Shown here: in pieces, positions 33,281 to 40,242 of the stretch
Numbering within the stretch: the first letter of the stretch is position 1
Layout of the letters: each line of letters starts with the position of its first letter
NCBI GenBank assembly: GCA_965263305.1
Contig: OZ253666.1
Span: forward strand, 1,116,001-1,180,000
DNA length: 64,000 nt
DNA from: MED-G105 sp965263305
Lineage (GTDB): Bacteria; Pseudomonadota; Alphaproteobacteria; Caulobacterales; Parvularculaceae
Direction of reading: 5' to 3'
Translations under genes and position numbers: made by a program
Notes under the pieces: model-generated
Told to the model about the DNA's origin: nothing
The model's database searches: none
What the model saw: the letters and a program-made list of their open reading frames with translations, nothing else

Positions 33281-33697
33281 CAAACACCCGCGCGCCCAAT
33301 AATGCACCTCCCCTTGGGGAGGTCTAAATTCGCGAAACGCGAATTTAGGGTGGGGCCTGATGACCCACAAAATGTCGCCATGCCGGAGGGTAAAGCCCCT
33401 TCACCAACCCCTCCCCAAATCGGAGATTTGGACCTCCCCGGAGGGGAGGTGTGGGCGGACACCGGCGCGCCCAATAATGCACCTCCCCTTGGGGAGGTCT
33501 AAATTCGCAAAAAGCGAATTTAGGGTGGGGCCTGACGACCCACAAAATGTCGCCATGCTGGAGGGTAAAGCCCCTTCACCAACCCCTCCCCAAATCGGAG
33601 ATTTGGACCTCCCCGGAGGGGAGGTGTAGGCAAACACCCGCGCGCCGGCAATGCACCTCCCCTCTGGGGAGGTCTAAATTCGCAAAAAGCGAATTTA
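33281..33697. repeat. 175-bp tandem repeat array, left segment (two units plus 45 nt of a third)
   Basis: Units begin at GCACCTCCCC at 33304, 33479 and 33653 (periods 175 and 174). The third unit stops after 45 nt, where the transposon is inserted. Each unit holds several near-palindromes: ACCTCCCC/GGGGAGGT around TT, AAATTCGC/GCGAATTT, CCAAATC/GATTTGG, and ACCTCCCC/GGGGAGGT again. Frames read through it are spurious. The array continues at 37149. Confidence 0.92.
33690..33697. repeat. Left 8-bp target-site duplication
   Basis: CGAATTTA immediately precedes the left inverted repeat and recurs exactly at 37149-37156, directly after the right one. Eight bp is the duplication size characteristic of the IS1595 family, and the site lies in the AT-rich AAATTCGC...GCGAATTT palindrome of a 175-bp unit. 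Confidence 0.9.
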
Positions 33698-33723
33698 CGG
33701 ACTTATGTATCAAGCGCACCAAG
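33698..33723 (+). repeat. Left terminal inverted repeat of the transposon
   Basis: This 26-nt repeat begins CGGACTTATGTA and ends CGCACCAAG. It pairs with 37123-37148 with one mismatch, and the first passenger gene starts 43 nt inside it. Confidence 0.92.
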
Positions 33724-33766
33724 ATTCTATGTTCTCTCGAATCCCTGATCAAGCGATAAAGGGGGA

Positions 33767-34237
33767 ATGGAGCATATTGTTAGCGGGTTGATAGACGAGC
33801 GCCGGACGGTAGCGGCGAGGCTGCGTGACCATATGGAGGAGGTTCAGTCTCTTGAACGTCTTCTTACCGGCATAGACGAGGTGTTGCGCCACTACGGCCA
33901 CTACCCAGATAGCAAAGAGAAGCCCAAGCAAAAGCTCAGCATCGGCGCCTTTTACAAGGGGGAGTTACCCCGCCTTGTGGTATCAATCCTCTCGGAGGCC
34001 CCTGACGGGCTTCCTACGCGCGATATCGTAACCGCTGTCTGTCATCGAAAAAGCTGGCGCGCTAACGACAAGGCCACTACAGACGACCTACGCCACAAGG
34101 TGTCCCGCGTTCTGGATAAGAAGCGGTTACAAGGCGTCTTGGTACGGGTTGGGGATGAACGGGCTGGGGTTTGGAAGTTAAATCAGCTTTTCGGCTCCAA
34201 TAACTTTAACAATCAAGACAGAAATAAGAGCCCATGA
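33767..34237 (+). CDS. Transposon passenger: coiled-coil plus winged-helix-like protein
   Basis: This 156-residue protein is of unrecognised family. Residues ~1-45 form a charged heptad-like helix (DERRTVAARLRDHMEEVQSLERLL). Residues ~60-150 look like a winged helix (LPRLVVSILSEAPDGLPTRDIVTAV, then VSRVLDKKRLQGVLVRVG and a GVWKL strand). A DNA-binding or regulatory role is an inference. The ATG 33767 sits one base after GGGGG, so a slightly later start is possible. The stop overlaps the next ATG as ATGA. Confidence 0.6.
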   Translation: MEHIVSGLIDERRTVAARLRDHMEEVQSLERLLTGIDEVLRHYGHYPDSKEKPKQKLSIGAFYKGELPRLVVSILSEAPDGLPTRDIVTAVCHRKSWRANDKATTDDLRHKVSRVLDKKRLQGVLVRVGDERAGVWKLNQLFGSNNFNNQDRNKSP

Positions 34238-34449
34238 ACATTGAAAAACTATTTTACGATACTCAAAGAGCTCTCTTTCGCGGCATAACCTCGCTCGTTC
34301 CAACCTGCGATCTACAGTTTGCAATCTCAAGCCGTTTAGGAGTTCAAAGCATATTTCTTGATCCAACTAAAACAGCAGAACTAGTGCGTGATTCCCAACC
34401 GGATTTATTAGTGCACGGTCCTGCATGGATCACGATCAACAAGGACTAA
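34234..34449 (+). CDS. Transposon passenger: small unknown protein
   Basis: This 71-residue protein (MNIEKLFYDTQRALFRGI...) is translationally coupled to the preceding gene through an ATGA overlap. It has no membrane segment or recognised motif. Its stop overlaps the end of the convergent KTSC gene by four nt. The tight packing supports a real gene, but no role can be given. Confidence 0.45.
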   Translation: MNIEKLFYDTQRALFRGITSLVPTCDLQFAISSRLGVQSIFLDPTKTAELVRDSQPDLLVHGPAWITINKD

Positions 34450-34643
34450 CATTGGTATCGATCTCGAATGTAGGCATCATAATATTGACCGGCGGAACTG
34501 GCGTTTAGTAAGCCATCATATACTTGCTGCGGTACTCCACAGAATTGATATTCCGTATGGCCGCTTGTGAATGTTATCCATAAACGACGTGTTGTTGCTT
34601 CGTATTCAACACGTTTAATAGCTGATGAGTTGATGTAAGGCAT
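34446..34643 (-). CDS. Transposon passenger: KTSC-domain protein
   Basis: The 65-residue protein is one complete KTSC domain: INSSAIKRVEYEATTRRLWITF (strand-turn-strand with the conserved Trp), the Y-x-F-x-G-V-P segment (EYQFCGVPQQVYDGLL) and the C-terminal GQYYDAYIRDRY helix. KTSC proteins are small, common in phage and mobile DNA, and functionally uncharacterised. It is convergent with the 34234 gene and reads toward the left end of the transposon. Confidence 0.8.
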   Translation of the reverse strand: MPYINSSAIKRVEYEATTRRLWITFTSGHTEYQFCGVPQQVYDGLLNASSAGQYYDAYIRDRYQC

Positions 34644-34905
34644 AATAGCAAAATCACCTCTCGATTAACTGAGGTAAAACATCGCTTTGCCATTGACCTA
34701 GGAGCTCGCGCAGGTAGAATCACACGGTACTAGCCTCTGATCCGCTGGCATTACGACTGGATTTGCGGATCGCGCGGCGCGGGGATTGTGGTGATCCCTG
34801 CGCCGCAACTTTGTCGGGTGTATGATTCCTCAATCGAATTGTGTCGTCAACAGGATTCCATCAACATTTAGTGCACTCTGCGGATTGTAATTCGGATATG
34901 TTGTG

Positions 34906-35859
34906 TCACCGCTGCCAATACCCCTTCCACTCTCTAGAAACCGGCGCCGTCATAGCGTTCCGAACAATCCGGCCCGCCAACGCACCGTTTGACGAACGGC
35001 GATGGTCTTCCAGCCAAGCTGCGTGCGATGCGTACTGGTGAAGGTATTTCGGCGACACGAAGTGATGCTGGCCGCGCACCATGCGGCGTAGGCGCGAGAA
35101 ATAGCTCTCAACGAAGTTTGTGTGCACGCCGTTTACGGAATAAGCCTCGCTGTGGTTGATGCGTTCCGTTGGAAAGAATGCGTCCAGCGTATCCCAATGG
35201 CTCGCCTCGTCGGCGTTGATGACCGTACCAGCCGCAAGGCGCTCACGAGCGAATGCAACGCCGTCAGCCTCACGCTTGGCCACCGTCGTTAGAGTGCGTC
35301 CACCACGCTCACGCATCGCGATAACAACGCGGCGCTTGCCGGTTTGGTGCTTGGCTTTGCGGCGATCAACGCGCTTTGCTTCCAGGTTTGCCGGGCGGAT
35401 ATGGCCGCCGAAATAGGCGCCGTCGATCTCAATTTCGTCGTCAAGGGTTGCGTCTTTCGTTTCCAGCGCCAGCGCTTCACGGATCTTATGCGCCAACACA
35501 AAGGCCGTTTTGTATTGCACGCCAAGGTCACGGCTCAATTGTACCGAGGACAGACCTTTCGAAGCGTTCGCGATAATGCAAATCGCCGCCAGCAAATCGA
35601 CAAACTCCATTTTACGGCTCGCAAAGATGGTTCCCGACGTCACCGAAAACTGGTGATGACAGGCTTTGCACTTGAACTTGCGGCGGGTCTTGATGTCATA
35701 GGCTTCAACGCAGCCACAGCGAGGACATACGCCGTCCCCATCGTTCTCAGGCCAGCGCAGTTCACAGAACTTGCGGTAAGCAGCCTCTTCCCCAGCCTTG
35801 TAGATATCCTTGAGTTTCAGGGTTCTTGAGGCGGCGGAGAGGAGAAAATGTTGGGTCAT
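34906..35859 (-). CDS. IS1595-family transposase
   Basis: This 317-residue DDE transposase moves the surrounding element. The N-terminal zinc ribbon uses C45/C48 (CPRCG) and C64/C67 (CKACHHQF). A helical DNA-binding region follows (SSVQLSRDLGVQYKTAFVLAHKIREAL). Catalytic residues are D146 in EIDGAYFGGH, D217 in INADEASHW and E251 in NFVESYFSRLRRM. The frame is intact with normal length, so it may be active. The 262-nt region on its 3' side (34644-34905) is empty and has no terminal repeat of its own, so the element's ends are those at 33698 and 37148. Confidence 0.95.
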   Translation of the reverse strand: MTQHFLLSAASRTLKLKDIYKAGEEAAYRKFCELRWPENDGDGVCPRCGCVEAYDIKTRRKFKCKACHHQFSVTSGTIFASRKMEFVDLLAAICIIANASKGLSSVQLSRDLGVQYKTAFVLAHKIREALALETKDATLDDEIEIDGAYFGGHIRPANLEAKRVDRRKAKHQTGKRRVVIAMRERGGRTLTTVAKREADGVAFARERLAAGTVINADEASHWDTLDAFFPTERINHSEAYSVNGVHTNFVESYFSRLRRMVRGQHHFVSPKYLHQYASHAAWLEDHRRSSNGALAGRIVRNAMTAPVSREWKGYWQR

Positions 35860-35861
35860 GG

Positions 35862-35899
35862 ATCATCATATTTAATAACTACATATCATATATGATGAT
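35862..35899. promoter_or_regulatory. AT-rich divergent promoter region with inverted repeats
   Basis: Between the transposase and the DUF6471 gene, ATCATCATAT (35862-35871) is inverted as ATATGATGAT (35890-35899), and the second arm overlaps a perfect 12-bp palindrome ATCATATATGAT (35885-35896). The first arm touches the transposase start. A DNA-binding product of the adjacent operon could bind here and repress both directions, as toxin-antitoxin operons often do. Confidence 0.45.
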
Positions 35900-35970
35900 T
35901 ATTCTCCTCATTGTCAATATCAATCTAGGCATATATAAGATAAAAATATCAAATATGAGGATTCAAAAGC

Positions 35971-36201
35971 ATGGCGGAACCCGCTATATATGCAGAACAA
36001 GCCAAGAACATCTTGCGAGCCGAGCTCAAACGTCAAGGGTTTAGCTACAAGGACTTGGCTAACGCTTTAGGGGAGAAAGGCGTCCATGAAACAGACAAAA
36101 ATATTGCTAATAAGCTAAGCCGCGGCACGTTCACTGCGGCGTTTTTCCTAATGGTACTTGACGTAATCGGTTGCAAAACCTTGCGGATCAGCGATGAATG
36201 A
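35971..36201 (+). CDS. Transposon passenger: DUF6471 helix-turn-helix-like protein
   Basis: This 76-residue, all-helical protein matches DUF6471: ILRAELKRQGFSYKDLANALGEKGV, then the family-typical NIANKLSRGTFTAAFFLMVLDVIGCKTLRI. The pattern resembles an Xre-type HTH, so it may be the operon's DNA-binding regulator. It is the first gene of a three-gene operon, six nt ahead of the Panacea gene, and is transcribed away from the transposase from an AT-rich palindromic region. The function of the family is not established. Confidence 0.8.
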   Translation: MAEPAIYAEQAKNILRAELKRQGFSYKDLANALGEKGVHETDKNIANKLSRGTFTAAFFLMVLDVIGCKTLRISDE

Positions 36202-36207
36202 AAATAG

Positions 36208-36711
36208 ATGTCCTACACGCCTAGCCATATTGCCAACTACATGCTTGACCGAGCGGCAAATGAAAATCGCTCGATTACTCAGATGAAGCTGCTCAAGCTC
36301 GTTTACATTGGTTATGGCTGGAATCTTTCACTTACTGATAAGCGTTTGTTTGAAGAGCCAATTTATGCGTGGCAGCATGGGCCAGTAATTCGTTCGCTGT
36401 ATGACGAATTTAAGCACTTCGAGAAAAGGTCAATAGACGCTCATTCAATAGATTATGAACTGGACTCCGGCGTTGTCTCTGTACCGCGTGTTGATCAAGG
36501 GGATCGTGATACAACGCTTATTTTAGGGCGTGTTTGGGATATCTATAAGAGGTTCGGCGCATGGCAGTTGCGTGAAAAAACTCATGAACCGGACACCCCT
36601 TGGAGCAGTGTTTATAAGGAAGGTGTGCGAAATACCATAATTCCAGACACGCTAATTAAACCTCATTTTGACCAGAAGATAGACGCGTATTTAAGTGCAG
36701 CAGTCCAATGA
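36208..36711 (+). CDS. Panacea (DUF4065) domain protein, probable antitoxin
   Basis: The 167-residue protein begins with the Panacea/SocA-like signature: SHIANYMLDRAANENRSITQMKLLKLVYIGYGWNL, then the EEPIYAWQHGPVIRSLYDEFK motif. In Caulobacter, SocA of this family neutralises SocB by delivering it to ClpXP. Panacea proteins neutralise many unrelated toxins in PanAT pairs. Here the next gene starts inside its 3' end (GTG 36695), which is the expected antitoxin-toxin order. The antitoxin role is inferred from family and context. Confidence 0.85.
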   Translation: MSYTPSHIANYMLDRAANENRSITQMKLLKLVYIGYGWNLSLTDKRLFEEPIYAWQHGPVIRSLYDEFKHFEKRSIDAHSIDYELDSGVVSVPRVDQGDRDTTLILGRVWDIYKRFGAWQLREKTHEPDTPWSSVYKEGVRNTIIPDTLIKPHFDQKIDAYLSAAVQ

Positions 36712-37066
36712 TCCTCCACGCCAAAGACTAGAACGGCTACGTGCAGCTCGACCGCAACAGCTTCAAGCATCTTCGCGAAACCTAGAAGGTATGACACCAG
36801 AGGAAGCTGAAGCAGGAGATCGAGGCGAAGATTTTCGACTGCGAAAGACAATTAGATCAGCGAAAAAAGTAGCTGTGTGGATAGCTCTTATTACCTTTGG
36901 TTTGCTTATGTTAGCCTTGTTATTTGCGTTCTGTGCGCTGACTTGGACACACATTGGCAACGTCATAGGCGATCCTGGCAAGGTATCGGAGTTATTGGGA
37001 AATGCCGTTGAATGGATACTGATTGCGATGGCTGCGTTATTTTTGGACAGACGACTTCGTGATTAA
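36695..37066 (+). CDS. Small two-TM membrane protein, candidate Panacea-linked toxin
   Basis: The frame opens with GTG 36695, overlapping the Panacea gene by 17 nt, and encodes 123 residues. An Arg/Gln-rich soluble N-terminus (~residues 1-55) precedes a hydrophobic helix at ~59-80 (VAVWIALITFGLLMLALLFA) and a second at ~103-117 (AVEWILIAMAALFLD), ending in a basic RRLRD tail. No homologue is recognised. Several known PanT toxins are small membrane-acting proteins, so a membrane-depolarising toxin is a reasonable but untested hypothesis. Its stop lies 56 nt from the right inverted repeat. Confidence 0.6.
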   Translation: MQQSNDPPRQRLERLRAARPQQLQASSRNLEGMTPEEAEAGDRGEDFRLRKTIRSAKKVAVWIALITFGLLMLALLFAFCALTWTHIGNVIGDPGKVSELLGNAVEWILIAMAALFLDRRLRD

Positions 37067-37122
37067 TGTTTTTTGGCGCAGATGCGCCACGAGCCCTTAG
37101 CTTCTTGCGCTTGACGCATAAG

Positions 37123-37148
37123 CTTGGTGCGCTTGCTACATAAGTCCG
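37123..37148 (-). repeat. Right terminal inverted repeat of the transposon
   Basis: This 26-nt repeat ends GCTACATAAGTCCG and is the reverse complement of 33698-33723 with one mismatch. Just inside, GCGCTTGACGCATAAG (37107-37122) imperfectly repeats the tip GCGCTTGCTACATAAG, giving a possible second transposase site at this end. Confidence 0.9.
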
Positions 37149-37806
37149 CGAATTTAGGGTGGGGCATGACGACCCTCAAAATGTCGCCATGCCGAACGAG
37201 AAAGCCCCTTCGCACACCCCTCCCCAAATCGGAGATTTGGACCTCCCCGGAGGGGAGGTGTAGGCGGGCACCCGCGCGCCCAATAATGCACCTCCCCTTG
37301 GGGAGGTCTAAATTCGCAAAAAGCGAATTTAGGGTGGGGCATGATGACCCGCAAAAGCGCCGCCATGCCGAACGAGAAAGCCCCTACACAACCCCCTCCC
37401 CAAATCGGAGATTTGGACCTCCCCGGAGGGGAGGTGTAGGCGGGCACCGGCGCGCCCGTAGTGCACCTCCCCTCTGGGGAGGTCTAAATTCGCGAAAAGC
37501 GAATTTAGGGTGGGGCATGATGACCCGCAAAAGCGCCGCCATGCCGAACGAGAAAGCCCCTACACAACCCCCTCCCCAAATCGGAGATTTGGACCTCCCC
37601 GGAGGGGAGGTGTAGGCGGGCACCGGCGCGCCCGTAGTGCACCTCCCCTTGGGGAGGTCTAAATTCGCGAAACGCGAATTTAGGGTGGGGCCTGATGACC
37701 CTCAAAATGTCGCCATGCTGGAGGATAAGGCCCCTTCACCAACCCCTCCCCAAATCGGAGATTTGGACCTCCCCGGAGGGGAGGTGCGGGCGGGCACCGG
37801 CGCGCC
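37149..37806. repeat. 175-bp tandem repeat array, right segment
   Basis: The segment starts with the second CGAATTTA (37149-37156) and the remaining 131 nt of the interrupted unit. Full units then begin at 37288, 37463 and 37639 (periods 175 and 176), ending at GGCGCGCC at 37806. The units resemble the left segment closely, with the same nested palindromes. Before insertion the array had six units, about 1.07 kb, between the secreted-protein gene and the pentapeptide gene. Confidence 0.92.
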
Positions 37807-37859
37807 GCCCTTGCCAAAAACCGGTTGGGCGCCAATAGTGGCGTGAAAAGAGGGGAGCC

Positions 37860-40235
37860 ATGGCCGAAGACGACAAGCCGCTCACGAAAGAAGAGCGCGA
37901 ACAGAAATGGTGGGACAAGTGGTGGGAGGCGGATTACTCCTGGGACGGGCTCGCCGAGAAAGAATGGCAAGGATGGGCCGTTCATCCCGATAGAAAACAA
38001 TTTGTGGTGAAGCCCGCCGAGGAGGCGCCGGCAGATTGGCGGCGCGCCACCCTACAGGATTATTGGCGCAAGGCGGGGGTCAAGAAAAAGCACCTGATTG
38101 AGTGCGGCGGCCGGCAGTTCACAAAATTCCATTTGCCCTTCAAAGATCGCGATGGGAACGCGACGGAAAAAGACGGCTGGGATGACGATGAATGGGCGCG
38201 CTTTGCCGATGAATTGGCGCCGCGATTGACCGAAGCGTCGGAGACGAAGGGCGAGTTCGGGCGCATTGATGGCGCGGACAATCGCGCGCAATTTAACGGC
38301 GTGGTCGCACGCGCGTTGCCCGGCCCACCCCAAGCCCGTGATGAAGCCCCCCAAGAGACCGAGGCGGACAAACCCGCATCGGCGTCGCCGGACCGAATTC
38401 ATCTTTCTGCTGAAAATACATGGCTTTCACTCGACACCAGTTGGAGCGACTCGACCTTCGGTCCGTTAACGGATTTTACCGGCGCATTTTTCTCGGACTA
38501 CGCCATCTTCACCAATGCAACGTTCTCGGGCTACGCCAGCTTCGACAACGCAATGTTCTCGGGCAACGCCCGCTTCGACAACGCAACGTTCTCGGGCTAC
38601 GCCAGCTTCGACAACGCAACGTTCTCGGGCAACGCCCGCTTCGACAACGCAACGTTCTCGGGCTACGCCAGCTTCGACAACGCAACGTTCTCGGGCTACG
38701 CCAGCTTCGACAACGCAACGTTCTCGGGCTACGCCCGCTTCTACAACGCAACGTTCTCGGGCGACGCCCGCTTCTACAACGCAACGTTCTCGGGCAACGC
38801 CCGCTTCGACAACGCAACGTTCTCGGGCGACGCCAGCTTCGACAACGCAACGTTCTCGGGCGACGCCCGCTTCTACAACGCAACGTTCTCGGGCAACGCC
38901 CGCTTCGACAACGCAACGTTCTCGGGCGACGCCAGCTTCGACAACGCAACGTTCTCGGGCTACGCCCGCTTCTACAACGCAACGTTCTCGGGCTACGCCC
39001 GCTTCGACAACGCAACGTTCTCGGGCGACGCCCGCTTCGACAACGCAACGTTCTCGGGCAACGCCCGCTTCGACAACGCAACGTTCTCGGGCAACGCCAG
39101 CTTCGACAACGCAACGTTCTCGGGCGACGCCCGCTTCTACAACGCAACGTTCTCGGGCAACGCCCGCTTCGACAACGCAACGTTCTCGGGCAACGCCCGC
39201 TTCGACAACGCAACGTTCTCGGGCTACGCCTTGTTCCGTTCCCTCAATGCCGCGAGGGTGAAAACTCTATCCTTCGCCGGCGCCCTGATTGAAAAACCGA
39301 TCGCCATCTCCTTCGCAAGGCGGCCACCCCGGTCTACGAGCGCCGCCCGCGCCTTTTTGGATGTTGAATTGCCCCGCCTTCTGAATCTCAGCGGCGACGG
39401 TGTTTTCACGTTTTTTGAAATGTTGGATGGGGCCGTCACCAAGGGCAAAGTGGATTTTGACGAGGCGACGTTTGAAAATGACAATGGTTTCAAGATCGCG
39501 CTTGCCCGCGCGTATGTGCCCCAATTGGGCGCAGCGCCATTCAGCGCAAAATTGGAACGCTTTGTCGCGACATGGCATTGGCGGGCAAGGGTTTTCTTTT
39601 TGCAGGCGTTATCGTTTGAGTCTCGTCGATTCGTCTTTAAACGGATGGAAAAACCAACCCTCAACTCACCCTATCTGAAGCGGCTTAACGCCGATCTCGC
39701 CTATTACAAAAAGGTGATCAGAACACGCAACAAAAATCTGCGCGCGTTAGAAGGCGGATGCCGCACGTTAAAACTCGCCTTTGAAAACCAGCGGGACCGG
39801 GTGAATGAACAGCGTTTTTACCGCTATGAGCTGATTGCACGCCGCCACAACATGTTGACCCCCTGGTGGGAACGATGGACCTCCCACCTTTTTGGGGCGG
39901 TGTCGGATTATGGCGGGTCCATCACCCGGCCCATTGGGTTTCTTGGCGGGTTATGGCTAACGATGGCGGCCGTGTTTTTCGGGTTAGGGCTGAGCGTCAA
40001 ATGCGCGTCCCCCTGGGGGGCGCTCACCCTGTCGGGGGAGATGATCTTCCGCCCGTTTTTTGTTTGGGCGCCGCGCACGACCGACCCAAACACCCTCGCC
40101 GGTAAACTCCTGGGCGATTATGGCACGGGCATTAGCTTCCTTACTAAGTTCCTCGGCACCGTCGAATCCCTGATCGCCGTCATCCTCCTCTTCCTGGTCG
40201 CCCTCGCCATTCGGCGGCGGTTCCAGATCAATTGA
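37860..40235 (+). CDS. Pentapeptide-repeat membrane protein with 22 near-identical 11-residue units
   Basis: The 791-residue protein has three parts. Residues ~1-150 are Trp- and charge-rich (WWDKWWEADYSWDG...), of unknown type. Residues 220-461 are 22 units of 11 residues with consensus ATFSGxAxFxN, the 5+6 spacing typical of alphaproteobacterial pentapeptide proteins and expected to form a right-handed beta-helix. The C-terminal part has a charged coiled-coil-like region and two membrane segments (about residues 693-715 and 760-783), ending RRRFQIN. Related proteins share this membrane-anchored layout, but their function is not established. GAGGGGAG precedes ATG 37860. Confidence 0.85.
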   Translation: MAEDDKPLTKEEREQKWWDKWWEADYSWDGLAEKEWQGWAVHPDRKQFVVKPAEEAPADWRRATLQDYWRKAGVKKKHLIECGGRQFTKFHLPFKDRDGNATEKDGWDDDEWARFADELAPRLTEASETKGEFGRIDGADNRAQFNGVVARALPGPPQARDEAPQETEADKPASASPDRIHLSAENTWLSLDTSWSDSTFGPLTDFTGAFFSDYAIFTNATFSGYASFDNAMFSGNARFDNATFSGYASFDNATFSGNARFDNATFSGYASFDNATFSGYASFDNATFSGYARFYNATFSGDARFYNATFSGNARFDNATFSGDASFDNATFSGDARFYNATFSGNARFDNATFSGDASFDNATFSGYARFYNATFSGYARFDNATFSGDARFDNATFSGNARFDNATFSGNASFDNATFSGDARFYNATFSGNARFDNATFSGNARFDNATFSGYALFRSLNAARVKTLSFAGALIEKPIAISFARRPPRSTSAARAFLDVELPRLLNLSGDGVFTFFEMLDGAVTKGKVDFDEATFENDNGFKIALARAYVPQLGAAPFSAKLERFVATWHWRARVFFLQALSFESRRFVFKRMEKPTLNSPYLKRLNADLAYYKKVIRTRNKNLRALEGGCRTLKLAFENQRDRVNEQRFYRYELIARRHNMLTPWWERWTSHLFGAVSDYGGSITRPIGFLGGLWLTMAAVFFGLGLSVKCASPWGALTLSGEMIFRPFFVWAPRTTDPNTLAGKLLGDYGTGISFLTKFLGTVESLIAVILLFLVALAIRRRFQIN
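38517..39242 (+). repeat. 33-bp coding minisatellite (22 units)
   Basis: Exact period 33 nt, in frame. The consensus starts GCAACGTTCTCGGGC. Apart from ACG to ATG in unit 2 and the degenerate last unit, differences fall only on the first base of codon 6 (TAC/AAC/GAC), codon 8 (AGC/CGC) and codon 10 (GAC/TAC). Units 8-10 (38748-38846) and 11-13 (38847-38945) carry the same variants and look like a 99-bp duplication. Confidence 0.95.
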
Positions 40236-40242
40236 TCTCCCC

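Larger units (their letters stand above)
33698..37148. mobile_element. Complete IS1595-family passenger-gene transposon (3,451 bp)
   Basis: The terminal inverted repeats are 33698-33723 (starting CGGACTTATGTATCAAGC) and 37123-37148. They are 26 bp each and match at 25 of 26 positions (T/G at position 13). An 8-bp direct repeat flanks them. The DDE transposase is at 34906-35859. Passenger genes are at 33767-34237, 34234-34449, 34446-34643 (minus), 35971-36201, 36208-36711 and 36695-37066. The cargo is AT-richer than the host. Removing the element and one CGAATTTA copy leaves a 45+131=176-nt repeat unit in a 174-176-nt array, which proves the boundaries. IS1595 members with passenger genes are known; this cargo I do not know from the literature. 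Confidence 0.93.

Noticed and set aside
33257..33759. Proline-rich small ORFs within the 175-bp array (also 37124-37615, 37505-37705)
   Set aside because: They translate non-coding palindromic repeat DNA; the same peptides recur in several frames and on both strands.
34644..35970. A separate small insertion sequence consisting of the transposase alone
   Set aside because: No inverted repeats or target duplication flank it closely; the true ends are at 33698 and 37148.
38517..39242. CRISPR-like periodic repeat
   Set aside because: The period is 33 bp with no unique spacers, in frame with a protein; it is a coding minisatellite.
38517..39242. Diversity-generating retroelement target
   Set aside because: The variation is not confined to adenine-templated positions and no reverse transcriptase or template repeat is visible nearby.
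38420..39292. Long open frames in both other plus frames (38420-39292, 38515-39261) and on the minus strand (38509-39213) across the pentapeptide region
   Set aside because: The 33-bp unit has no stop in these frames, so they stay open by repetition. Only the frame of 37860-40235 has domains outside the array.
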